Assembly (NCBI RefSeq): GCF_004014805.1
Contig: NZ_ATDN01000009.1
Span: 62,001-126,000 of the forward strand
Origin: Mycolicibacterium elephantis DSM 44368
GTDB lineage: Bacteria > Actinomycetota > Actinomycetes > Mycobacteriales > Mycobacteriaceae
Direction: 5' to 3'
DNA: 64,000 nucleotides
The translations under genes and the position numbers were made by a program. Within the stretch, counting starts at the first letter, position 1. Each line of letters begins with the position of its first letter. Shown here piece by piece: positions 25,185-35,199 of the stretch. The notes below the pieces were generated by a model. It did no database searches. It had not been told where the DNA came from and was given only the letters and a program-made list of their open reading frames with translations.

Positions 25185-25244
25185 GCCGAGTGTGAGGTTG
25201 CGGCACGCCCCCGGCGCTCGAAGCGTGTGGGTAACCCACGTTCG
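25185..25244 (-). repeat. dispersed 60-base element, copy 1 (GGGTTACCC ... CACACTCGGC)
   Basis: Read on the minus strand it begins CGAACGTGGGTTACCC and ends, exactly at bases 51-60, with CACACTCGGC; GCGTG occupies bases 37-41. The same three blocks at the same spacing occur at 46059-46118 on the plus strand, while the bases between differ. It sits between ephA and ftsH, where M. tuberculosis carries additional genes. Confidence 0.65.
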
Positions 25245-25381
25245 TCGGCAAGGGGTCGGCACCCGCCGGGAACCTTGATTCGTTGGTCTCGCGGTAGCCT
25301 GGAAGTTCCTAGCTGCACGTATCGGAAGGAGACCGGCCGCGGGCGGCCGAAACACATGACGCCGACGAAGGCCGAGGCTTG

Positions 25382-27700
25382 ATGAACCGCAAAAATGTGA
25401 TCCGCACGCTGACCGTGATCGCGGTCCTGTTGCTGCTGGGTTGGTCCTTCTTCTACTTCAGCGACGACACCCGCGAGTTCAAGCCTGTCGACACCACGGT
25501 GGCGATCGCGCAGATCGACGGCGACAACGTCAAGAGCGCGCAGATCGACGACCGTGAACAGCAGCTGCGGCTGGAGCTCAAGAACGGCAACGCCGACACC
25601 TCCGACAGCGACAAGATCATCACCAAGTACCCCACCGGCTACGGCGTGACGGTGTTCGAGGCCCTGCAGAGCAAGGGCGCCAAGGTCAACACGGTCGTCA
25701 ACCAGGGCTCGATGCTCGGCTCACTGCTGATCTACCTGCTGCCGCTGCTGTTGTTGGTCGGCCTGTTCGTGATGTTCTCGCGGATGCAGACCGGCGGCCG
25801 GATGGGCTTCGGGTTCGGCAAGTCGCGGGCCAAGCAGCTGTCCAAGGACATGCCCAAGACCACGTTCGCCGACGTCGCCGGCGTCGACGAGGCGGTCGAG
25901 GAGCTCTACGAGATCAAGGACTTCCTGCAGAACCCCAGCAGGTATCAGGCGCTGGGCGCCAAGATCCCCAAGGGCGTGCTGCTCTACGGTCCGCCCGGCA
26001 CCGGCAAGACGCTGCTGGCCCGCGCCGTCGCGGGGGAGGCCGGCGTGCCGTTCTTCACGATCTCGGGCTCTGATTTCGTCGAGATGTTCGTCGGCGTCGG
26101 CGCGTCCCGGGTTCGTGACCTGTTCGAGCAGGCCAAGCAGAACAGCCCGTGCATCATCTTCGTCGACGAGATCGACGCCGTCGGCCGTCAGCGCGGCGCC
26201 GGCCTCGGCGGCGGCCACGACGAACGCGAGCAGACGCTGAACCAGCTGCTGGTCGAGATGGACGGCTTCGGCGACCGGCAGGGCGTCATCCTGATCGCCG
26301 CCACCAACCGGCCCGACATCCTCGACCCGGCGCTGCTGCGGCCGGGCCGCTTCGACCGGCAGATCCCGGTCACCAGCCCCGACCTGGCGGGCCGGCGGGC
26401 CGTGCTCAAGGTGCATTCGCAGGGCAAGCCGATGGCGCCCGACGCCGACCTCGAGGGGCTGGCCAAGCGGACGGTCGGCATGTCCGGCGCCGACCTGGCC
26501 AACGTCATCAACGAGGCGGCGCTGCTCACCGCCCGCGAGAACGGCACCGTCATCACCGGGCCCGCGCTGGAGGAGGCGGTTGACCGGGTCGTCGGCGGGC
26601 CGCGCCGTAAGAGCCGCCTCATCAGCGAACACGAGAAGAAGATCACCGCGTATCACGAGGGCGGGCACACGCTGGCCGCGTGGGCGATGCCCGACATCGA
26701 CCCGATCTACAAGGTGACGATCCTGGCGCGCGGCCGCACCGGCGGGCATGCGATGTCGGTGCCCGAGGACGACAAGGGCCTGATGACCCGCTCGGAGATG
26801 ATCGCCCGGCTGGTGTTCGCCATGGGCGGACGCGCCGCCGAGGAGTTGGTCTTCCGCGAGCCGACCACCGGCGCGGTCTCCGACATCGAGCAGGCCACCA
26901 AGATCGCCCGCGCGATGGTCACCGAGTACGGCATGAGCTCCAAGCTCGGCGCGGTGCGCTACGGCACTGAGCACGGCGACCCGTTCCTCGGCCGCACCAT
27001 GGGCACCCAGGCCGATTACAGCCACGAGGTGGCCCGTGACATCGACGACGAGGTCCGCAAGCTCATCGAGGCCGCCCACACCGAGGCGTGGGAGATCCTC
27101 ACCGAATACCGCGACGTGCTCGACGTCCTGGCCGGCGAGCTGCTGGAGAAGGAGACGCTGCACCGCCGCGAGCTGGAGGCCATCTTCAGCGAGGTCAAGA
27201 AGCGTCCGCGGCTGACCATGTTCGACGACTTCGGTGGCCGGGTGCCGTCCGACAAGCCGCCGATCAAGACGCCGGGCGAGCTGGCGATGGAACGCGGCGA
27301 GGAATGGCCCAAACCGGTGCCCGAGCCGGCGTTCAAGGCCGCGATCGCGCAAGCCAGCAAGGAAGCCGCCGCGCGGCAGGCCCAGAACGGCGTGAACGGG
27401 CACGGCGGTAACGGCGCTCCCGCTGCAGGCCCGACCCAGCCGGACTACGGCGCCCCGGCGGGCTGGCATGCGCCCGGATGGCCGCCGCAGCAGCATCAGC
27501 AGCAACCGCAGCAGCAGCCGCAGGGTTACTGGTACCCACCGCCGCAGCATCCCGGATGGCACCACCCCGGCGGTGCGGCTGCGCCGTATCCGCCGTACCA
27601 GCAGCCCTATCCGCAGCAGCCGGCGCCGAACCCGAACGACGATCAGGGCCAGGACACCGGACGGTCGAGCGGGCGGTCCAACCCCCCGACGCACGGCTGA
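25382..27700 (+). CDS. ftsH: ATP-dependent zinc metalloprotease FtsH
   Basis: 772 residues starting at the ATG that follows a TTG ([10 protein letters not shown]). Two membrane segments (about residues 7-25 and 113-132) enclose a periplasmic domain; then the AAA domain with Walker A GPPGTGKT near 203, Walker [12 protein letters not shown], the [23 protein letters not shown], and the protease site HEGGH near 425. The C-terminal 100 residues are rich in Pro, Gln, Gly and Tyr and look disordered. A membrane-bound hexamer that degrades damaged membrane and some soluble proteins. It heads the folate-pantothenate gene run; folE begins 23 bases on. Confidence 0.98.
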   Translation: MNRKNVIRTLTVIAVLLLLGWSFFYFSDDTREFKPVDTTVAIAQIDGDNVKSAQIDDREQQLRLELKNGNADTSDSDKIITKYPTGYGVTVFEALQSKGAKVNTVVNQGSMLGSLLIYLLPLLLLVGLFVMFSRMQTGGRMGFGFGKSRAKQLSKDMPKTTFADVAGVDEAVEELYEIKDFLQNPSRYQALGAKIPKGVLLYGPPGTGKTLLARAVAGEAGVPFFTISGSDFVEMFVGVGASRVRDLFEQAKQNSPCIIFVDEIDAVGRQRGAGLGGGHDEREQTLNQLLVEMDGFGDRQGVILIAATNRPDILDPALLRPGRFDRQIPVTSPDLAGRRAVLKVHSQGKPMAPDADLEGLAKRTVGMSGADLANVINEAALLTARENGTVITGPALEEAVDRVVGGPRRKSRLISEHEKKITAYHEGGHTLAAWAMPDIDPIYKVTILARGRTGGHAMSVPEDDKGLMTRSEMIARLVFAMGGRAAEELVFREPTTGAVSDIEQATKIARAMVTEYGMSSKLGAVRYGTEHGDPFLGRTMGTQADYSHEVARDIDDEVRKLIEAAHTEAWEILTEYRDVLDVLAGELLEKETLHRRELEAIFSEVKKRPRLTMFDDFGGRVPSDKPPIKTPGELAMERGEEWPKPVPEPAFKAAIAQASKEAAARQAQNGVNGHGGNGAPAAGPTQPDYGAPAGWHAPGWPPQQHQQQPQQQPQGYWYPPPQHPGWHHPGGAAAPYPPYQQPYPQQPAPNPNDDQGQDTGRSSGRSNPPTHG

Positions 27701-27723
27701 CACCCGGCCCGACAGGAGGCTAA

Positions 27724-28347
27724 ATGACGCGGTCGCACCGCAATTCGGTCACGACCTCACCCGGGACCTTCTCGCCCGCGAAATTCGACCAGACGCGCGT
27801 CGAGGCGGCGGTGCGGGAGTTGCTGATCGCGGTGGGCGAGGACCCCGACCGGCACGGGCTCGAGGCGACCCCGGCCCGGGTGGCGCGGGCGTATCGGGAG
27901 TTGTTCGCCGGTCTGTACACCGACCCGGATACCGTGCTGGACACCACGTTTGACGAGCAGCACGACGAACTCGTGCTGGTCAAACAGATCCCGCTGTACT
28001 CCACCTGTGAGCACCACCTCGTGTCGTTTCACGGCGCGGCGCACGTCGGCTATATCCCGGGCGCCGACGGCCGGGTGACCGGCCTGTCCAAGATCGCGCG
28101 CCTCGTCGACCTGTACGCCAAACGTCCGCAGGTACAGGAACGGTTGACAGGACAGATCGCAGATGCGTTGATGCGCAAGCTCGATCCGCGCGGCGTGATC
28201 GTCGTGATCGAAGCCGAGCATCTGTGCATGGCGATGCGCGGCGTGCGCAAACCCGGTGCCATCACCACCACTTCGGCGGTGCGCGGACAGTTCAAACACG
28301 ATGCGGCATCGCGCGCCGAGGCGCTGGATCTCATCCTTCGGAAGTGA
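27724..28347 (+). CDS. folE: GTP cyclohydrolase I
   Basis: 207 residues. [20 protein letters not shown] holds the zinc ligands Cys and His, and [16 protein letters not shown] the second Cys and substrate residues. It makes dihydroneopterin triphosphate from GTP, the first step of folate synthesis. AGGAGG precedes the ATG by five bases. Its TGA overlaps the folP GTG. Confidence 0.98.
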   Translation: MTRSHRNSVTTSPGTFSPAKFDQTRVEAAVRELLIAVGEDPDRHGLEATPARVARAYRELFAGLYTDPDTVLDTTFDEQHDELVLVKQIPLYSTCEHHLVSFHGAAHVGYIPGADGRVTGLSKIARLVDLYAKRPQVQERLTGQIADALMRKLDPRGVIVVIEAEHLCMAMRGVRKPGAITTTSAVRGQFKHDAASRAEALDLILRK

Positions 28348-29210
28348 CCCCGCCCAGCCCCATGGTCCGCCGGGAGACGCACGTACAGGTCATGGGGGTC
28401 GTGAACGTCACCGACGACTCGTTCTCCGACGGCGGGCTGTTCCTCGACCGTGACCGCGCGGTCGAACACGGACTGGCGATGGCCGCCGACGGCGCCCAGA
28501 TCATCGACGTCGGCGGCGAGTCGACACGGCCGGGCGCCACCCGCATCGATCCCAAGATCGAGACGTCGCGCGTCTTACCGGTGATCAAAGAGCTTGCCGC
28601 CCAAGGGCTCACGGTCAGCATCGACACCATGCACGCCGAGGTGGCCCGCGCCGCGCTGGAAAACGGCGCCAAGATCGTCAACGACGTCTCCGGCGGTCGC
28701 GCGGACCCGAACATGGCGCCGCTGCTGGCCGACGCCAAGGTGCCCTGGGTGCTGATGCACTGGCGCTCGGTCGGCGCCGAACGACCGCACGAGGTGCCCG
28801 CCTACCGCGACGTGGTCGCCGACGTGCGGGCCGAACTGCTGGCGACCGCCGACACCGCGGTGGCGGCCGGGGTCGACCCTGGCCGCCTGATCATCGACCC
28901 CGGACTGGGTTTCGCCAAGACCGGACAACACAACTGGGCGCTGCTGCGCGCACTGCCGGAGTTCGTCGCCACCGGGTTCCCCGTTCTCGTCGGCGCCTCC
29001 CGTAAACGCTTTCTCGGGACGCTGCTGGCCGACGTCGCCGGAGAACCCCGGCCGCCCGCCGGGCGGGAGACCGCGACGGCGGTGATCTCCGCGCTGGCCG
29101 GTCTGCACGGCGCGTGGGGGGTTCGGGTGCATGACGTACGAGCTTCGGTCGACGCGCTCAAGGTGCTCGAGGCGTGGTCAGGGGAGACGGGGAAGGACTC
29201 CGGTGGCTGA
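28344..29210 (+). CDS. folP: dihydropteroate synthase
   Basis: 288 residues from the GTG overlapping the folE stop (GTGA); a later ATG at MVRRETH is possible but leaves a gap. [16 protein letters not shown] is the N-terminal signature, [11 protein letters not shown] the second loop, [10 protein letters not shown] the pterin/phosphate loop. It joins p-aminobenzoate to hydroxymethyl-dihydropterin pyrophosphate and is the sulfonamide target. Corresponds to FolP1. Confidence 0.97.
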   Translation: MTPPSPMVRRETHVQVMGVVNVTDDSFSDGGLFLDRDRAVEHGLAMAADGAQIIDVGGESTRPGATRIDPKIETSRVLPVIKELAAQGLTVSIDTMHAEVARAALENGAKIVNDVSGGRADPNMAPLLADAKVPWVLMHWRSVGAERPHEVPAYRDVVADVRAELLATADTAVAAGVDPGRLIIDPGLGFAKTGQHNWALLRALPEFVATGFPVLVGASRKRFLGTLLADVAGEPRPPAGRETATAVISALAGLHGAWGVRVHDVRASVDALKVLEAWSGETGKDSGG

Positions 29211-29619
29211 CCGAATCGAATTGCGCGGCTTGATCGTTCGCGGCAACCACGGTGTCTACGAGCACGAACGCCGCGACGGGCAGGAGTTCGTCGTCGACAT
29301 CACGGTATGGGCCGACCTGACAGCGGCCGCGGCCAGCGACGACCTGGCCGACACCATCGATTACGGCGGGCTGGCGAAGCTGGCGGCCGACATCGTCGCG
29401 GGTCCGGCGCGCAACCTGATCGAGACGGTGGCGGGCGAGATCGCCGACGCCGTGCTGGCCGACCCGCGCGTGGAAGCGGCCGAGGTCACGGTGCACAAAC
29501 CGGGGGCACCCATTCCGTTGGACTTCGCCGACGTCGCGGTGGTGGCTCGGCGGTCCCGCGGCGACGGCCGGCGGCACCGCATGACTTCCAGCGAGGAGCC
29601 GAAGGCGGATCGCGCATGA
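29203..29619 (+). CDS. folB: dihydroneopterin aldolase
   Basis: 138 residues from GTG ([19 protein letters not shown]), overlapping folP by 8 bases. The Glu of [11 protein letters not shown] and the Lys of [10 protein letters not shown] are the catalytic/binding residues of the family. It converts dihydroneopterin to hydroxymethyl-dihydropterin and glycolaldehyde. The last 12 residues ([12 protein letters not shown]) come from the first unit of a 38-base tandem duplication, so the protein is slightly longer than the core fold requires. Confidence 0.96.
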   Translation: MADRIELRGLIVRGNHGVYEHERRDGQEFVVDITVWADLTAAAASDDLADTIDYGGLAKLAADIVAGPARNLIETVAGEIADAVLADPRVEAAEVTVHKPGAPIPLDFADVAVVARRSRGDGRRHRMTSSEEPKADRA

Positions 29620-29652
29620 CGACTTCCAGCGAGGAGCCGAAGGCGGATCGCG
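29584..29652 (+). repeat. 38-base tandem duplication at the folB/folK junction
   Basis: A 31-base stretch beginning ACTTCCAGCGAGGAGCCGAA occurs identically at 29584-29614 and 29622-29652. The period is 38 bases, not a multiple of three, so the two copies are read in different frames: the first encodes the FolB tail, the second is the spacer before folK. Each copy carries GAGGAG and ends in an ATGA. Confidence 0.95.
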
Positions 29653-29653
29653 G

Positions 29654-30166
29654 ATGACGACAGTGGTGTTGTCCATCGGCTCGAACATCGGCGACCGGCG
29701 GGCACGGCTGCAGTCGGTCGTCGACGGGCTCGCCGAGGCGGTGCGGGCGGTATCGCCGGTCTACGAAACCGAGCCGTGGGGCGGGGTGGCCCAGGACCCC
29801 TTCCTCAACGCCGTGGTGATCGCCGAGGATCCGGGCCGCGACGCGCTCGGGTGGTTGCGGCGTGCGCAGGAACTGGAACGCGCCGCCGATCGAGTGCGCG
29901 CCGAACGCTGGGGGCCCCGCACGCTCGACGTGGACCTGGTCACCTGTCGTGACGGAGACCGCGAGGTGATCTGCGGCGACGACGATCTGACGTTGCCGCA
30001 CCCGCGTGCGCACCAGCGTGCGTTCGTCCTCATCCCGTGGCTTGCGGTGGAACCCGACGCGACGCTGACCGTCGACGGCATCGTCCGCCCGGTGCACGAC
30101 CTGCTCGCCACGCTCGACCCCGACGACCGTGCCGGGGTGCGACCGACCGACCTGGCGCTGAGCTGA
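29654..30166 (+). CDS. folK: hydroxymethyl-dihydropterin pyrophosphokinase
   Basis: 170 residues. LSIGSNIGDRRARLQ at the start, VYETEPWGGVAQDPFLNAVV and RWGPRTLDVDLV are the HPPK signatures; the two Asp of LDVDL bind magnesium. It pyrophosphorylates hydroxymethyl-dihydropterin for FolP. The preceding GAGGAG in the second repeat unit is rather far from the ATG. Its TGA overlaps the next ATG (TGATG). Confidence 0.96.
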   Translation: MTTVVLSIGSNIGDRRARLQSVVDGLAEAVRAVSPVYETEPWGGVAQDPFLNAVVIAEDPGRDALGWLRRAQELERAADRVRAERWGPRTLDVDLVTCRDGDREVICGDDDLTLPHPRAHQRAFVLIPWLAVEPDATLTVDGIVRPVHDLLATLDPDDRAGVRPTDLALS

Positions 30167-30642
30167 TGGGCCCCACTCGCATGCGCGACCTGACCGCCGC
30201 GACGGCGATCATGGTGGTCCTCGGTTATCTGCTGGTGCTGCTGCTGTACCGGTGGTTTCCGCCGATCACCGTGTGGACGGGGCTGTCGCTGCTCGCGGTC
30301 GCGGTCGCAGAGGCGGTCTGGGCCTTCTACATCCGCGCCAAGATCCGCGACGGGCAGATCGGCGACGGCCCGGGTTGGCTGCATCCGCTGGCGGTAGCCC
30401 GGTCGGTGGTGATCGCCAAGGCGTCGGCGTGGGTGGGTGCGCTGGTGCTCGGCTGGTGGTTGGGCGTGCTCCTGTACCTGCTACCACGGCGTTCGACATT
30501 GCGTGTCGCGGGCGAGGACACCGCGGGCACCGTCGTGGCGGCCGGGTGCGCGCTGGCGCTGGTCATCGCCGCGCTCTGGCTGCAGCATTGCTGCAAGTCA
30601 CCGAACGAGCCCGAGGACAACGCCGACGCCGCAACCGATTAA
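30166..30642 (+). CDS. DUF3180 family membrane protein (Rv3605c-like)
   Basis: 158 residues, the exact length I recall for Rv3605c. Four hydrophobic segments (about 14-33, 38-55, 83-106 and 125-143) and a polar C-terminus. Translationally coupled to folK through TGATG and always near fol genes in mycobacteria, but nothing in the sequence indicates an enzymatic role. Function unknown; transport or anchoring would be speculation. Confidence 0.85.
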   Translation: MGPTRMRDLTAATAIMVVLGYLLVLLLYRWFPPITVWTGLSLLAVAVAEAVWAFYIRAKIRDGQIGDGPGWLHPLAVARSVVIAKASAWVGALVLGWWLGVLLYLLPRRSTLRVAGEDTAGTVVAAGCALALVIAALWLQHCCKSPNEPEDNADAATD

Positions 30643-30707
30643 GGGCGCATCGGCGGCGGCGCGCCGAATCGCCGCTGCGGTCGACACGCGAGGTGACCTG
30701 TGCCGGG

Positions 30708-30713
30708 TACAGT
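30708..30713 (+). promoter_or_regulatory. -10 TACAGT, leaderless promoter of the proline-rich protein gene
   Basis: TACAGT fits TANNNT and ends 7 bases before the ATG at 30721, implying a leaderless transcript and a second promoter inside the fol-pan run. No -35 recognised. Confidence 0.45.
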
Positions 30714-30720
30714 CTGGCCC

Positions 30721-32028
30721 ATGACCGATCTGGCCCGCAGCGCCCGGCCGCGGCGCAGCGGCCGCAGGCCGAGTTGGGTGCTGTTGAGTGCGTTGCTGGT
30801 CCTTGCGATCGCGGCCAGCTCCGCTTTGGTGTTCACCAACCGGGTGGAATTGCTCAAACTCGCGGTCATCCTGGCGTTGTGGGCCGCCGTGGTGGCGGCG
30901 TTCGTGTCCGTGATCTACCGCAGGCAGAGCGACGCCGATCAGGCCAAGGTGCGAGACCTCAAGTTGGTCTACGACTTGCAGCTGGAGCGCGAGATCTCGG
31001 CCCGCCGCGAGTACGAGCTGTCGGTGGAAACCCATCTGCGCCGTGAGCTCGTATCCGAGATGCGCGCCCAGGCTGCCGACGAGGTGGCCGCGCTGCGGGC
31101 CGAACTTGCTGCCTTGCGCAGCCATCTGGAGGTGTTGTTCGACGCCGAGCTGTCGGACCGGCCCGCGCTGGAGACCGAACGCACGACCGTGCGGGCTTAC
31201 AGCGATTGGGCGCGTGACGAATCCCCCTCCGGGCGGCTCGGCGCCGGCCGCCTCGACGCCGGCTACCGTGACGACCTCAACGCCCAGACCGACGAAAGCC
31301 CGATCATCGACGTCTCGGCTGAGCCCCATCCGCCCGAGTTCGACTGGGGCGCCCCGCAGCCAAGCGCCGCAGGCGCGCACCACAGGGCCGCAGAGCCAGA
31401 GCCAGAGCCCGAACCGGAGCCGGAGCCGGAGCGTCCGCGGCACTTCGCCGAGGCGCCGCCGGCCTGGACGCCACCGCCACCGGCGCCGCCGCCACCACCG
31501 CCACCACCGCCACCGCCGCCCCCGCCCCCACCTCCGCCGGCGCCGGAACCCGAACCCGCGCCCAGCCACCTCGGTTGGGCCCCACTCGAAGAACCCGCGC
31601 CTCAGCCCGAGCCGACCAGGCATGACCGGGCAACCGACTGGCAGCCCGCACCGGCCGACGGCCAGTGGCTGCCGCCGGGAGCACCGGGGAGCAACTGGGT
31701 GGCTCCGGCGGAGGAGGGTCCCGCCGCCGAGGAGCCCGCCGCGGAGTACGTGGGCAAGCGACGCGCACCCGAGCCGACACCGCCGACACCGCCGGCGGAA
31801 TACGAACCGCCGCGCCGCGGCAGGCACTCGGCGCCGGCCGAGGTCACCGACCCCGGCCGACCGGGCGCGCAGCCGACCACCGCCGACGAGCCGGAGCAGC
31901 CGGTGCCGCGACGACGGCGGCGCGCCGCCGACGGCGAAGAGACCGGTGGCCAGTCGGTCGCCGAGTTGCTCGCCCGGCTCCAGGCCAGCCCGACAGGGGG
32001 CGGGCGTCGTCGCCGCCGCGAGGAATGA
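30721..32028 (+). CDS. proline-rich membrane protein (Rv3604c-like, DUF6779)
   Basis: 435 residues from the ATG placed 7 bases after a -10 box. Two membrane segments (about 20-40 and 45-65) are followed by a charged region rich in Arg/Glu/Ala that looks like a coiled coil (70-130), then a long disordered tail with EP repeats, a run of about 20 prolines broken by an Ala, and Arg-rich patches. This matches Rv3604c-type proteins, whose function is unknown to me. The disordered Pro/Glu tail in the cytoplasm suggests a scaffold; that is inference. Confidence 0.75.
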   Translation: MTDLARSARPRRSGRRPSWVLLSALLVLAIAASSALVFTNRVELLKLAVILALWAAVVAAFVSVIYRRQSDADQAKVRDLKLVYDLQLEREISARREYELSVETHLRRELVSEMRAQAADEVAALRAELAALRSHLEVLFDAELSDRPALETERTTVRAYSDWARDESPSGRLGAGRLDAGYRDDLNAQTDESPIIDVSAEPHPPEFDWGAPQPSAAGAHHRAAEPEPEPEPEPEPERPRHFAEAPPAWTPPPPAPPPPPPPPPPPPPPPPPPAPEPEPAPSHLGWAPLEEPAPQPEPTRHDRATDWQPAPADGQWLPPGAPGSNWVAPAEEGPAAEEPAAEYVGKRRAPEPTPPTPPAEYEPPRRGRHSAPAEVTDPGRPGAQPTTADEPEQPVPRRRRRAADGEETGGQSVAELLARLQASPTGGGRRRRREE

Positions 32029-32108
32029 GTTAGTCTTTTTCTGACCGTCCGGTACCCGCACCGCGAGACTGGAACGTACGCACTTCTGACACTCAGCGAG
32101 GTCGCTGC

Positions 32109-33032
32109 ATGGGGACGCCCGACGTATTCCGCCCCGCGCGGCTCTCTGTGGGCATCATTTCCGCTGGTCGGGTGGGTTCCGCCCTGGGTGTGGCGCTGGA
32201 GCGTGCGCAGCACGTCGTGGTGGCCTGCAATGCCATCTCGCAGGCATCCCGCGAGCGGGCGCAGCGCCGGCTGCCCGACACCGTGGTGCTGCCGGTCGAC
32301 GAGGTCGCCGCCCGCGCCGAGCTGTTGTTGCTGTCGGTGCCCGACACCGACCTCGCCGGGCTGGTGTCGGGGCTGGCCGCGACCGGGGCGGTGCGGCCGG
32401 GCACCATCGTCGCGCACACCTCGGGCGCCAACGGGGTGGGTGTGCTGGCACCGCTGGCCGAGAACGGCTGCATCCCGCTGGCGATCCATCCGGCCATGAC
32501 GTTCACCGGCTCCGACGAAGACATCGACCGGCTGCCCGACACCTGCTTCGGCATCACCGCCGCCGACGAGGTGGGGTACGCGATCGCGCAGTCCCTGGTG
32601 CTGGAGATCGGCGGTGAGCCGTTCCGGGTCCGCGAAGACGCTCGCACGCTCTACCACGCGGCGTTGGCGCACGGCAGCAACCACCTGGTCACCGTCCTTC
32701 TGGACGCGGTCGAGGCGCTGCGTTCGGCGTTGTGGGGTCAGGAACTGCTCGGCCAGGAACTGGTCGGAAACGCGCCGGGCGGGCTCGCGGAACGGGTCGT
32801 GGGGCCGCTGGCGCGAGCCGCGCTGGAGAACGCGCTGCAGCGTGGGCAGGCCGCGTTGACCGGTCCGGTGGCTCGGGGCGACGCATCCGCGGTCGCAGGG
32901 CATCTGACGGCCCTGGCGGAAGTGGATCCGCAACTGGCACAGGCATACCGGTCCAATTCGCTGCGTACCGCCCAGCGGGCGCATGCCCCCGACGAGGTGT
33001 TCACGGTGCTGCAGGAGGCCGGGCGTTCATGA
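32109..33032 (+). CDS. Rossmann-like and DUF2520 domain protein (Rv3603c-like)
   Basis: 307 residues. The N-terminal half begins [18 protein letters not shown], a dinucleotide-binding loop like that of ketopantoate reductase or F420-dependent oxidoreductases; the C-terminal half is the helical DUF2520 domain ([38 protein letters not shown]). Its TGA overlaps the panC ATG (ATGA). The constant pairing with panC suggests a pantothenate-related reductase role, but the reaction is not established from sequence. Confidence 0.82.
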   Translation: MGTPDVFRPARLSVGIISAGRVGSALGVALERAQHVVVACNAISQASRERAQRRLPDTVVLPVDEVAARAELLLLSVPDTDLAGLVSGLAATGAVRPGTIVAHTSGANGVGVLAPLAENGCIPLAIHPAMTFTGSDEDIDRLPDTCFGITAADEVGYAIAQSLVLEIGGEPFRVREDARTLYHAALAHGSNHLVTVLLDAVEALRSALWGQELLGQELVGNAPGGLAERVVGPLARAALENALQRGQAALTGPVARGDASAVAGHLTALAEVDPQLAQAYRSNSLRTAQRAHAPDEVFTVLQEAGRS

Positions 33033-33961
33033 TCGATCATCAATCTCAGTTCACCGCGGGCGATTTGAACGTCTACGCCAACCCGGGTGACGTGTCCGCC
33101 GTCACCAGGGCGCTGCGCGCCACCGGGCGCCGCGTGACACTGGTGCCGACGATGGGCGCCCTGCACGAAGGGCACCTGGCGCTGATCCGGTCCGCGAAAC
33201 GCGTCCAGGGCGCGGTCGTGGTGGTGTCGATCTTCGTCAACCCGCTGCAGTTCGGCGCGAACGAAGACCTCGACGCCTATCCGCGCACGCTGGACGACGA
33301 CCTCTCCGCGCTTCGCGACGAAGGCGTCGAGATCGCGTTCACCCCGACCGTCGCCGATATGTACCCCGAGGGCATCCGCACCTGCGTGCAACCGGGCCCG
33401 CTCGGGCAGGAACTCGAAGGCGCCGTGCGGCCAACACATTTCGCCGGTGTGCTGACCGTCGTCCTCAAGTTGCTCAACATCGTCGGCCCGGACCGCGCGT
33501 TCTTCGGCGAGAAGGATTACCAGCAGCTCGTCCTCATCAGACAGATGGTCGCCGACTTCAACCTCGCTGTCGGGATCGTCGGTGTCCCCATCGTGCGGGA
33601 GACCGACGGGCTGGCGATGTCGTCGCGCAACCGTTACCTCAGCCCGACGGAACGCGAGCAGGCCGGGGCGCTTTCGGCGGCGCTGCTGGCGGGCATGTAC
33701 GCGGCGGGGGAAGGAACCGCGGCCGCGTTGGACGCCGCGCAAGGAGTGCTCGACGAGGTGCCGGCCATCGAAGTCGACTACCTGGAGGTGCGGGATCCCA
33801 TGCTGGGTCCGGCGCCGACCACGGGCGCGGCCCGCATGCTCGTCGCGGCCCGGCTCGGTCGCACCCGGCTGTTGGACAACATCGCCATCGACATCGGCGT
33901 GCCGTCCGGCCCCGGCCCGCACGTTGAGTACGACGAACACGAACTTCCTTGGAGGAATTGA
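33029..33961 (+). CDS. panC: pantothenate synthetase
   Basis: 310 residues. [14 protein letters not shown] is the HIGH-like nucleotide motif, [11 protein letters not shown] and [16 protein letters not shown] bind pantoate and ATP, and SSRNRYLS is the KMSKS equivalent. Condenses pantoate with beta-alanine. Coupled to the DUF2520 gene and to panD, which supplies beta-alanine. Confidence 0.98.
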   Translation: MIDHQSQFTAGDLNVYANPGDVSAVTRALRATGRRVTLVPTMGALHEGHLALIRSAKRVQGAVVVVSIFVNPLQFGANEDLDAYPRTLDDDLSALRDEGVEIAFTPTVADMYPEGIRTCVQPGPLGQELEGAVRPTHFAGVLTVVLKLLNIVGPDRAFFGEKDYQQLVLIRQMVADFNLAVGIVGVPIVRETDGLAMSSRNRYLSPTEREQAGALSAALLAGMYAAGEGTAAALDAAQGVLDEVPAIEVDYLEVRDPMLGPAPTTGAARMLVAARLGRTRLLDNIAIDIGVPSGPGPHVEYDEHELPWRN

Positions 33962-34368
33962 TGTTACGGACCATGCTGAAATCGAAGATTCACCGCGCCA
34001 CGGTCACGCAGGCGGATCTTCACTACGTCGGGTCGGTCACCATCGACGCCGACCTGATGGACGCCGCGGACCTGCTCGAGGGTGAGCAGGTCACGATCGT
34101 CGACATAGACAACGGCGCTCGGTTGGTGACCTACGCCATCACCGGTGAACGCGGCAGCGGGGTGATCGGAATCAACGGCGCCGCAGCGCATCTGGTGCAT
34201 CCCGGTGATCTGGTCATCCTGATCGCCTACGGCACGATGGAGGACGCCGAAGCGCGCAGGTATCAACCGAAGATCGTGTTCGTCGACGCGGACAACAAGC
34301 AGGTGGACCTCGGGCACGACCCCGCCCATGTGCCGGCCGACGCCGGCGAGCTGATGTCGTCGCGGTGA
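33961..34368 (+). CDS. panD: aspartate 1-decarboxylase
   Basis: 135 residues from the ATG overlapping the panC stop (TGATG), with GGAGGA 5 bases upstream. YVGSVTID holds the Gly24-Ser25 self-cleavage site that yields the pyruvoyl group; [13 protein letters not shown] is the active-site loop. Makes beta-alanine for PanC. Confidence 0.98.
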   Translation: MLRTMLKSKIHRATVTQADLHYVGSVTIDADLMDAADLLEGEQVTIVDIDNGARLVTYAITGERGSGVIGINGAAAHLVHPGDLVILIAYGTMEDAEARRYQPKIVFVDADNKQVDLGHDPAHVPADAGELMSSR

Positions 34369-34372
34369 TCGT

Positions 34373-35188
34373 GTGCTGCTCGCGATCGATGTTCGTAACA
34401 CCCACACCGTCGTCGGCCTGATATCCGGTTCCGGTGACCACGCGAAGGTGGTGCACCACTGGCGAATCCGCACCGAGCCGGAGGTCACCGCCGATGAGCT
34501 CGCGCTGACCATCGACGGGCTGATCGGCGACGACTCCGAGCGGCTGACCGGCGCCTCCGCCCTGTCCACCGTCCCGTCGGTGCTGCACGAGCTGCGCGAG
34601 ATGCTCGACCAGTACTGGCCCTCGGTGCCGCACGTGCTGATCGAGCCGGGTGTGCGCACCGGCATTCCGCTTCTCGTCGACAACCCGAAAGAGGTCGGCG
34701 CCGACCGCATCGTCAACTGCCTGGCCGCGTTCCACAAGTACGGCACCGCCGCGATAGTCGTGGACTTCGGTTCCTCGATCTGCGTCGACGTGGTCTCCGC
34801 CAAGGGGGAGTTTCTCGGCGGGGCGATCGCCCCTGGGGTCGAGGTGTCCTCGGACGCCTCGGCCGCCAGGTCGGCGGCGCTGCGCCGGGTCGAGCTGACC
34901 CGGCCACGCTCGGTGGTCGGCAAAAACACCGTCGAATGCATGCAGGCCGGCGCCATTTTCGGGTTCGCCGGGCTGGTCGACGGCCTGGTGCAGCGCGTCC
35001 GCGACGACGTCGACGGCTTTTCGGGCTCGGACGTCACCGTGGTGGCGACCGGACACACCGCACCGCTGCTGCTGCCCGACATGCGCACCGTCGAGCACTA
35101 CGACGAGTACCTGACGCTGAGCGGTCTGCGCCTGGTGTTCGAACGCAACCGCGACAGCCAACGGGGGCGCCTCAAACAAGCCCGATAG
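34373..35188 (+). CDS. coaX: type III pantothenate kinase
   Basis: 271 residues from [14 protein letters not shown] is the phosphate loop, [16 protein letters not shown] and [13 protein letters not shown] the substrate and acidic motifs, GGAIAPGV the third signature. First step of CoA synthesis. In M. tuberculosis the CoaX counterpart is reported to be inactive while CoaA works (memory); the motifs here look intact but no activity can be inferred. Confidence 0.94.
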   Translation: MLLAIDVRNTHTVVGLISGSGDHAKVVHHWRIRTEPEVTADELALTIDGLIGDDSERLTGASALSTVPSVLHELREMLDQYWPSVPHVLIEPGVRTGIPLLVDNPKEVGADRIVNCLAAFHKYGTAAIVVDFGSSICVDVVSAKGEFLGGAIAPGVEVSSDASAARSAALRRVELTRPRSVVGKNTVECMQAGAIFGFAGLVDGLVQRVRDDVDGFSGSDVTVVATGHTAPLLLPDMRTVEHYDEYLTLSGLRLVFERNRDSQRGRLKQAR

Positions 35189-35191
35189 GCT
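35186..35191 (+). promoter_or_regulatory. -10 TAGGCT, leaderless promoter of lysS
   Basis: TAGGCT overlaps the coaX stop codon and ends 8 bases before the lysS GTG. The stretch TAGGCTGGCAGGCCGTGACC closely resembles the one before cysS at 52962. Confidence 0.5.
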
Positions 35192-35199
35192 GGCAGGCC

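Noticed and set aside
25261-25310. TTGATT and TAGCCT as the ftsH promoter
   Set aside because: The spacer would be only 14 bases; position is plausible but the pair is too weak to list.
25721-27703. 660-codon open frame opposite ftsH
   Set aside because: Mirror frame of a GC-rich gene; residues are Arg/Ala/Leu/Gly-rich without any motif, and ftsH is certain.
31471-31560. Proline-codon run as a tandem repeat or CRISPR-like array
   Set aside because: It is a coding CCN run with no regular unit or spacers; it belongs to the disordered tail of the DUF6779 protein.
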